This document shows, piece after piece, positions 58,298 through 64,000 of a stretch of 64,000 bases of DNA. Below the pieces are notes generated by a model, which saw nothing but the letters and a program-made list of their open reading frames with translations, made no database searches and was not told the DNA's origin. Position 1 is the stretch's first letter. Each line of letters starts with the position of its first letter. The translations under genes and the position numbers were made by a program. This DNA is from Methanosarcina barkeri str. Wiesmoor (GTDB lineage Archaea; Halobacteriota; Methanosarcinia; Methanosarcinales; Methanosarcinaceae), in assembly GCF_000969985.1 (NCBI RefSeq), contig NZ_CP009526.1, forward strand, positions 806,001 through 870,000. The letters are read 5' to 3'.

Positions 58298-58918
58298 GTG
58301 CGACATGTTACCTCTTGTATGAGAAATCTTGCTTCCGATACCACTGCTGCAGATACGATTCCTCTAAAACTCGTTGTGTATCTAGGTCTGCTTGCAGTTG
58401 TTCTAATTTTGGCGGTTCAGGCCTGGCATACCGTGAGTCCTGTTCTGGAAGAGGCGCAGATTAAATCTCAGGTTGAAGACGCTTCTCTGTCTATCCATTC
58501 AATTCAGGAAGGATATGCCAGAGATTCTGCTGAGAGTCACAGTCCTGAAGGGATAATGTGTACCCTCAAGTTTTCCTTTCCTGCTTCAGTCAGGTATATT
58601 AGCTTTGGAGTGGATCCTGATCCCGAATGTAATGGGCAACTGCACGATTCAGAATGGGTTCTTGAAAACAACACTATTATCTACCAATATAAAAACGGAG
58701 TTAAAAAGAGATTATTTCTTGAAGGAAAGCCGGTACACTTTATAAAAGGCGAGCAGGATTCTGAAGGAATATGGATGCCTTCAGGGAGCCAGGAAAATTC
58801 TCTGACGCCTTTATCTCTTGAAAAAACGGGAGTTGTAATTGAGTACCCGGTTTCAGGAGAATTTGTGTTGGAGCTAGTCATGCAGAACGGGATAAGGTAT
58901 TCCATGTCTCATTTTTGA
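58298..58918 (+). CDS. pilin-like secreted protein
   Basis: A 206-residue protein with one N-terminal hydrophobic helix (LKLVVYLGLLAVVLILAVQAW) preceded by a short polar leader, the layout of archaeal type IV pilin-like proteins. The rest is extracellular, with a predicted beta-rich body (TLKFSFPASVRYISFGVDP, VVIEYPVSGEFVLELVMQNG). GTG 58298 opens the frame, and ATG 58319 is an alternative; neither has a good SD. Function unknown. Confidence 0.6.
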   Translation: MRHVTSCMRNLASDTTAADTIPLKLVVYLGLLAVVLILAVQAWHTVSPVLEEAQIKSQVEDASLSIHSIQEGYARDSAESHSPEGIMCTLKFSFPASVRYISFGVDPDPECNGQLHDSEWVLENNTIIYQYKNGVKKRLFLEGKPVHFIKGEQDSEGIWMPSGSQENSLTPLSLEKTGVVIEYPVSGEFVLELVMQNGIRYSMSHF

Positions 58919-58975
58919 AGGAGACCAGAGAGTTCAGAAACAAAAGATCAAAAATAGGAAATTCAGAAACAAAAG

Positions 58976-59100
58976 ATCAAGGTTAAGATATCAAGATTAA
59001 GATGCCAAGGTTAAGATGTCAAGATTAAGATGTCAAGATTAAGATATCAAGATTAAGATATCAAGATTAAGATATCAAGATTAAGATATCAAGATTAAGT
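58976..59100. repeat. 14-bp tandem repeat GATATCAAGATTAA
   Basis: About nine copies, the first few with changes. It runs into the 3' end of the cyclase gene, whose TAA stop is inside the repeat. Confidence 0.9.
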
Positions 59101-59811
59101 AACTAACAAGGTTCTTGCAGGTGCGCCGTCGCAACCTTCAATTTTGAGGGGCAGGCAGATGAAGAAATAGGTCCCGGCTTCTATAGAGCTGAGTTCAAGG
59201 CATTCTACTATGTTAACATTACCTGAAAGAAGGATGTGATGCGCAGGTAGAGTTTCGGAATAAAAATTATCCACCGAAAAACTATCAATCCCGATCGTCT
59301 TGAAGCCGTTTTCTAAAATCCAGGCTGCTCCGCTTTCGTCAAGGTATGCAGAGCCAAATTTTTCCTTCTCGAATTCCATGCTTTGAGGGTCTGACTCTTC
59401 GCCAGGGAAACTAACCTTACCTGCGTTTCCTTGTTTCCGGGAAAAAACTCCTGTCTTCAGAAGTAGGATCGGGATATTTTCAGGAGCTTCCATTTTCCGG
59501 AAGGCTGTTTCAAGAATGCCAGCAGTCAGTTCCCCTGATAGTGATGAAAAGTCGAGAATAAGGGCTGTACCCATGAGGTTTTTGAGTTCCAGTTTGTCAA
59601 TAGTCAGTCCATTTTTCAGGATATGAGAAGGAGCATCAACATGGGTGCCGGTATGACTTCCAAAACTTAACTTTGAGACAGCACAGCCTTTTTCTTCAAG
59701 AGTGCAGACCTTTTCTATTTCAGGTATTGGGTCTCCAGGAAAAATCTGCGTAAAAGGGGAAATCGGAGTTGTAATATCTATAATTTTTCCATAAATTGAA
59801 ATCTTATTCAC
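59095..59811 (-). CDS. cyclase family protein (kynurenine formamidase-like)
   Basis: A 238-residue metal-dependent hydrolase of the Cyclase family. The signature HTGTHVDAPSH gives the metal His and Asp residues, and ITTPISPFTQIFPGDP is the N-terminal motif. Family members include kynurenine formamidase and polyketide cyclases; the substrate in this archaeon is unknown. The start has no strong SD. The final codon TAA overlaps the first repeat unit downstream. Confidence 0.88.
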   Translation of the reverse strand: MNKISIYGKIIDITTPISPFTQIFPGDPIPEIEKVCTLEEKGCAVSKLSFGSHTGTHVDAPSHILKNGLTIDKLELKNLMGTALILDFSSLSGELTAGILETAFRKMEAPENIPILLLKTGVFSRKQGNAGKVSFPGEESDPQSMEFEKEKFGSAYLDESGAAWILENGFKTIGIDSFSVDNFYSETLPAHHILLSGNVNIVECLELSSIEAGTYFFICLPLKIEGCDGAPARTLLVT

Positions 59812-59881
59812 CTCAACTGGAATCCCTTCACTCTAATAGAAATTCCTCTGCATCAATAGTAATTTTTCCTATGTTAACACT

Positions 59882-60067
59882 TTATTCCATATAGATGATG
59901 GCCTTGTTCGTACATACGTCTATGCATTTCATACAACGGGTGCACTTATCTTGATCTATTTTTGAAAGCTCGTTTTCCTCATAAATTGCGTCCACAGGGC
60001 AGACATCTTTGCATTTCCCGCACCTTTTGCAGCCGAAAACCACGACGTATCCATTTTGTTCTGACAT
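59882..60067 (-). CDS. 2[4Fe-4S] ferredoxin
   Basis: A 61-residue ferredoxin with two CxxCxxCxxxCP clusters: CKRCGKCKDVCP and CTRCMKCIDVC. Cytoplasmic electron carrier. Sits between the cyclase and the divergent radical SAM gene; partner unknown. Confidence 0.93.
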   Translation of the reverse strand: MSEQNGYVVVFGCKRCGKCKDVCPVDAIYEENELSKIDQDKCTRCMKCIDVCTNKAIIYME

Positions 60068-60200
60068 CAGTGTACCTTTAGCACCTTATGATTATATCAG
60101 TTTCTGAGAAAAGATCCTTCTTTATAAAGGTATCGCCATACATTCCATCTGGAGCCAAAAACAAGCCTTATATATAAAAAAAGAATATTCAAGTCCAGGT

Positions 60201-61262
60201 ATGGAAAAGTTCACTGAAGATGAAACCGGCTCTTTTTCTAGTTATCTCTCTGAAGGGTGCAGACTTTGCCAGAAGGGCGCCAAAATGGTCCTTTTCGTAA
60301 CCGGTCTTTGCTCCAAGAGCTGTTTTTACTGTCCGCTTTCTGATGAAAGGCGAGGAAAAGACCTTGTTTTTGCTAATGAGAGGCTTATAAACAGCGATGA
60401 AGATTTACTGAAAGAAGCTGAGCTTATGAATGCTCTTGGGACAGGAATTACAGGCGGAGAGCCCTTGCTGAAGCTTGAAAGAGTCCTGCATTACATCCGA
60501 ATGCTCAAAGCTTCTTTCGGAATAGAGCACCACATTCATCTCTATACTTCCCTGGCTCTTGGCAGGAAGATCCTTGAAAAGCTTGCAGATGCAGGACTTG
60601 ATGAAATCCGTTTTCATCCTCCTCATGAATGCTGGAATGATCTTAAAAATAGTCAATACGCAGATTCTCTGCAAAACGCAAAGGAGCTTGGAATCGAAGC
60701 CGGAATTGAGATTCCTGCCCTTGAAGATGCAGAAAAAGTTGCAGCTTTTGCGGAAGAAATGGGAGTTTTCCTTAACTTAAATGAACTGGAATTTTCTGAT
60801 AATAACTCCGAAGCCCTGCTGAAAAATGGCTTTTGCCTTGAATCTGACACGTCCAGTGCGGCTGCAGGTTCCTGTAGATTTGCCGGAATTGCCTTTGTAA
60901 ACTGTAAAAAAGCCCATTTTTGTTCCTCAATTTATAAGGATGCAGTCCAGCTCCGCAAAAGATTTCAGCGGATCGCAAAGAATACTGCAAGAGAGTTTGA
61001 CGAAATCACAGACGACGGCACTCTGGTGTATGGGGTAATTGAAGGGGGAGACCAGGAACTTGCAGAAAAAACTTTGCAGAACTTGGAAATCCCATCCGAA
61101 CTGTTTGAACTAAAAGACGGGAAAATCGAGATCGCCTGGTGGGTACTTGAAGAGTTAAAAGAAGACATTAAAGAAGAACTGGAACCTTCCGGGTCAAGGC
61201 TTACTATTATTGAAAGATACCCATTCGAAGATGGAATGCTTGTTGAACTAATTCCTCTTTAA
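60201..61262 (+). CDS. radical SAM protein (COG2108 type)
   Basis: A 353-residue radical SAM enzyme. The [4Fe-4S] motif is CSKSCFYC near residue 37, and the GITGGEPLL stretch binds SAM. The C-terminal part has extra cysteines (GSCRFAGIAFVNCKKAHFCSS) that may bind a second cluster. Such archaeal proteins are uncharacterised. The ferredoxin transcribed divergently may be its electron donor. TATATA at about 60170 fits its promoter. Confidence 0.88.
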   Translation: MEKFTEDETGSFSSYLSEGCRLCQKGAKMVLFVTGLCSKSCFYCPLSDERRGKDLVFANERLINSDEDLLKEAELMNALGTGITGGEPLLKLERVLHYIRMLKASFGIEHHIHLYTSLALGRKILEKLADAGLDEIRFHPPHECWNDLKNSQYADSLQNAKELGIEAGIEIPALEDAEKVAAFAEEMGVFLNLNELEFSDNNSEALLKNGFCLESDTSSAAAGSCRFAGIAFVNCKKAHFCSSIYKDAVQLRKRFQRIAKNTAREFDEITDDGTLVYGVIEGGDQELAEKTLQNLEIPSELFELKDGKIEIAWWVLEELKEDIKEELEPSGSRLTIIERYPFEDGMLVELIPL

Positions 61263-61483
61263 GCTAATTCCTCTTTAAGATAGTCTCCGGACAAATAAGC
61301 GGGCAAGGAAAAATTCTTTCCTGAATTCATGAGGCGTTTTTGAAGTTAATTAGCTCCTGTAAATATCTCTTTTATGGAGAAATATTTCTTGCACATTAAA
61401 TTTAAAAAATTTTAAATAGTTTAAAAATCAATTCTGTCTAAATCTAAAAATCATTACCTTTAGAAAATCCTAAGTGTTTTCTT

Positions 61484-62068
61484 ATGCCTTACCCGGTTGT
61501 ACATGTGCTATTCTTCGTATTCTGTATAAGTGCAGTAGCAGTCTTTGCTGCTACCAGATCATTTTTTCGAGGAGAACTCTCTCTTAAGGGTTCAACGCAT
61601 TTAATTTTTCTGCTGTTCATAGGCAGTATCTGTTCCTTATTCCCGGATATTGTGATCATTCACAGCCTGTTTGTAAGCGGTACTATGGAGCATTGCTGGG
61701 CCGGTCCCATTCCAACCCATTCACTTTTATTCAGTCTTCTCGCAGTCCTGTTCGGGATCGTTGCAGGATACGCTAAATACAGGGAGCCTGGCAGGGCAAT
61801 GTATCTTGGACTTTTTGCAGAGGCTGCATTTTCTTCACACCTGTTGCTCGATGACATTAGTGAAGGCGGGTGTGAGTACCTTTATCCATTATACGAGAAA
61901 AAGATCAGTGTATTTTCAATGATGGACATAGGTTTTCGGGGAACCGGAATTTTTGATTACTTGATGGCATCTTTTGTATCGGTCTTTTTTGTTTGGTCCA
62001 TAATAATGATGGCACTCTTTGCCCTGAGTAAGTACGGTTTTGAGCTAAACTACAAAGAAGAAAAATAA
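61484..62068 (+). CDS. DUF457 (YdjM-like) membrane metal-dependent hydrolase
   Basis: A 194-residue membrane protein with about five helices. Conserved His and Asp lie at membrane edges: SLFPDIVIIHS, GPIPTHSLLFSL and SSHLLLDDISEGG, the pattern of the YdjM/DUF457 family. Function is unknown. TATA-like sequences in the gap before it; no clear SD. Next gene is convergent. Confidence 0.85.
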   Translation: MPYPVVHVLFFVFCISAVAVFAATRSFFRGELSLKGSTHLIFLLFIGSICSLFPDIVIIHSLFVSGTMEHCWAGPIPTHSLLFSLLAVLFGIVAGYAKYREPGRAMYLGLFAEAAFSSHLLLDDISEGGCEYLYPLYEKKISVFSMMDIGFRGTGIFDYLMASFVSVFFVWSIIMMALFALSKYGFELNYKEEK

Positions 62069-62087
62069 AACAGTGAAGATATTAAAA

Positions 62088-62636
62088 TCAGGTTTTAAGT
62101 TCTCCTACATCTTCAAGTTTTTTGATAACCCTTGCAGGATAACCCAGGGCAAGACTATTTGGAGAGATATTACGGCTAACTACGGATCCAATACCTATTA
62201 TTGAGTTATCCCCGATTTCAACACCCTGCGTGATTATACATCCTGGATTTACAGAGACTCCACGTCCTATTTTTATGGGAGCCATAGTTCTCGGATATGC
62301 CTGTCTTGTAGTCAAACTTCCTCTCGTATGTGCAGATAATATGCATTTATCGCCAATTTCCGAGTAATCCCCTATCGTAATTAATTCAGGGTGTATCCTG
62401 TCAAAAACCACATCATAGCCGACATATACATTCTCCCCGATATTTACACCCCGCATTCTGTGCAATTTAGCTCTCCAGGAAGGAACTGGAGCGCTTGAAG
62501 CAAGCCGTTCTAGAATCCAATTTTTAAAATATTTAATGCCAAAAAGAAGTTTATTACTGTGATAATGGTCCGCAATTTCGCAAAAGGTTACCTGATCTCT
62601 ATTAGACACTACAGCAGTCGTACGAATACCCCCCAT
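62088..62636 (-). CDS. hexapeptide-repeat acyltransferase
   Basis: A 182-residue left-handed beta-helix acyltransferase. Repeats run GVNIGENVYVGYDVVFDRI, LITIGDYSEIGDKCILSAH, IKIGRGVSVNPGCIITQGV and IGDNSIIGIGSVVSRN, with the usual PARVIKKL end. Family members transfer acetyl groups to sugars or amino sugars. The first 25 residues after MGGIRTT are less typical, and an internal start is possible. Convergent with the DUF457 gene. Confidence 0.85.
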   Translation of the reverse strand: MGGIRTTAVVSNRDQVTFCEIADHYHSNKLLFGIKYFKNWILERLASSAPVPSWRAKLHRMRGVNIGENVYVGYDVVFDRIHPELITIGDYSEIGDKCILSAHTRGSLTTRQAYPRTMAPIKIGRGVSVNPGCIITQGVEIGDNSIIGIGSVVSRNISPNSLALGYPARVIKKLEDVGELKT

Positions 62637-62980
62637 TTCCCTATATATTTTTTATACTATTTTCTTGTCTATACTATTTCCTTATCAAATTATTTTATAT
62701 CGTTTCTCTCTCACATTGTTTGTAATGTTTTTATCAGATTTTTTATATTTATATTTTCATTGGCATTTTGATGGATGACTAAATTTCTATAGTCATATTT
62801 AATTAATTTTGACACTACTACTCTGCTGAATACTGGTGTCGAGTAAACCTCAAAATGTCGTATAGAATCGATTGCAATTATTCGGAATCATTGAATTCCT
62901 GATGATTGGCTCAACCTAGTTTCCGGGATACTTGATAAACAAATTTCCAGACGACTTTCTTGTTAACCGCAACTCTCTCT
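62637..62980. other. intergenic, nothing recognised
   Basis: AT-rich sequence with no feature. It should hold the promoter of the acyltransferase. Confidence 0.4.
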
Positions 62981-64000
62981 TTAACTTTTGCCTCTGCTTA
63001 CAAGCTTCATAAGCAGTGATTTTTTTAATTCTACCGCATCATTAGGGCAAAGTTCGCGGCAGCAATAACAGTGAATGCACTTTTCCTCGTTAATTTTGAG
63101 TGTTCGGTTTATTTCCTCTATGGCATGTGCCGAACAGTTCGAAACGCAGGCTTTACAAAGTGCACAGTTTGAAGTGTTAATAATTGGTCTTACAGCTAAC
63201 TGCTTTCTAAGGATTCTCATAAGGAAAGCTGGCATGTAAGCAGTTATTCCACCTTCAGGGCTTTTGAATCTGACCTTTATCTTTTCCAGAGGTACTCCTA
63301 TAATTTCGGGATGTTCGGTTCCGAAACCTCTTTCGAGTGCAGCTTTATTTGTAGGGACCTTTAAAGGATCGATTCCTATAAGCTCAGAGGCTACAATATC
63401 CAGGGCTACACAGTTATAACTTGCCATAATTACACCTGCAAGGACAGGTGTACCATTGGATGGGCCATTTCCTTCCATTCCGATTACCCCATCCATAACT
63501 GCAAGCTGGGGCTTGACAACAGAATATATATCCACAACCGCTTCCCCAAAACGGCGGCGGTCTTCCAGGAAATGAGCTTGTTTTCTGGTTTTCTGAGGTA
63601 TGGCGCCGAAGAAATTTTTGATTGCCCCCGTATACAATGTAAGTTCATGGGTCTTAAGCTTTGGAAGCGAGATTACTATATCTGCCTCAAGTACAGCTTT
63701 TGAGATGTACAGATGAGAAAACTGCCTTGCGCCCGGAACATCAACTTCAATAAAACCTGAGGTCTCAAAATTGATAAGTTCAACCCCATGATCGGAAGCA
63801 ACATCCTCAATGCCGGACGCTTTAAGCGCTTGCGAAGTTGTAGTAGTTCCGGGTTTTACAATGCCGGACCCATCTCCTATGACTGGAATGCCTCCAGCTT
63901 CCAAGACCAGTTCGCACATAGCGGACACTATCGCCGGATGGGTGGTGACGGCATCCTCTGGTGGTCGGATAGAAAGCACATTGGGTTTGAGGAGCACGCG
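62981..64000 (-). CDS. DUF362 iron-sulfur protein, partial
   Basis: At least 339 residues, entering from the right window edge; the true start is outside. The DUF362 part has LLKPNVLS, GDGSGIV, DIVISLPKLKTHELT, GAIKNFFGAIPQ and VMDGVIGMEGNGPSNG. Two [4Fe-4S] clusters end the protein (CALCKACVSNC, CIHCYCCRELC). Such proteins are common in methanogens and have no known activity. Confidence 0.9.
   Translation of the reverse strand, partial: RVLLKPNVLSIRPPEDAVTTHPAIVSAMCELVLEAGGIPVIGDGSGIVKPGTTTTSQALKASGIEDVASDHGVELINFETSGFIEVDVPGARQFSHLYISKAVLEADIVISLPKLKTHELTLYTGAIKNFFGAIPQKTRKQAHFLEDRRRFGEAVVDIYSVVKPQLAVMDGVIGMEGNGPSNGTPVLAGVIMASYNCVALDIVASELIGIDPLKVPTNKAALERGFGTEHPEIIGVPLEKIKVRFKSPEGGITAYMPAFLMRILRKQLAVRPIINTSNCALCKACVSNCSAHAIEEINRTLKINEEKCIHCYCCRELCPNDAVELKKSLLMKLVSRGKS

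Overview
The window looks like the chromosome of a Methanosarcina-type methanogenic archaeon. It carries archaeal-only core genes (glycerol-1-phosphate dehydrogenase, aIF2-gamma, Rpo7, Spt4, GTP-dependent dephospho-CoA kinase, S24e, S27ae, a Kae1-Bud32 fusion, PurP, UPF0179, DUF2150). Intergenic regions are long and AT-rich, there are many short tandem repeats, and the 37-nt CRISPR repeat relics resemble those I recall from Methanosarcina mazei. The species cannot be fixed from the sequence alone. No rRNA or tRNA gene was recognised.

Layout. 1-16.5 kb is a sparse accessory region. It holds a DUF2892-type membrane protein, a transglutaminase-like lipoprotein, a 46-aa Cys-rich protein, ChaB with its 3' end triplicated, an APC permease fused to two UspA domains, degraded insertion-sequence pieces, a frameshifted zinc-ribbon gene, a TnpB (IS605/IS1341-type) element with a likely omega-RNA end, a cupin, a 289-bp MITE-like element, an Acg-type nitroreductase and a UbiA prenyltransferase. 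16.6-19.8 kb holds a methyltransferase and the wreck of a 37-nt-repeat CRISPR array. A Doc/Fic toxin-antitoxin pair and a foreign-looking GNAT/DUF1330 pair sit between its repeats.

19.8-31.6 kb is a complete type I-B CRISPR-Cas locus on the minus strand. It reads cas6-cas4-cas1-cas2, leader, an array of 51 repeats (30 nt) and 50 spacers, then cas8b-cas7-cas5-cas3. cas1 lacks a normal start codon: ATA lies seven bases after a perfect Shine-Dalgarno (SD) sequence. A second gene near 58 kb has the same arrangement. Two spacers overlap by 12 nt and probably sample one contiguous target.

31.6-47.2 kb is mixed: an AlkD-like DNA repair protein, a GNAT, an ABC ATPase, a glycogen-type sugar cluster (GT3-like synthase, GalT, GT4), DUF2150, UPF0179, egsA, two membrane proteins and purP. 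47.5-57.0 kb is the conserved information-processing cluster aIF2-gamma, PIN protein, rpo7, spt4, DPCK, rps24e, rps27ae, then kae1-bud32 and an XTP pyrophosphatase. It is split by a 1013-aa TPR membrane protein flanked by about 70-bp inverted repeats. 57-64 kb holds a tnpB-less IS605 relic, a pilin-like protein, a cyclase, a ferredoxin, a radical SAM protein, a DUF457 membrane protein, a hexapeptide acyltransferase and a DUF362 iron-sulfur protein cut by the window end.

The most unusual material is the ATA-start pair, the genes lodged inside the CRISPR relic, the overlapping spacers, the nested hairpin beside cas6, the inverted-repeat-bounded TPR gene inside a ribosomal cluster, and a set of decaying mobile elements whose single mutations can be read directly.
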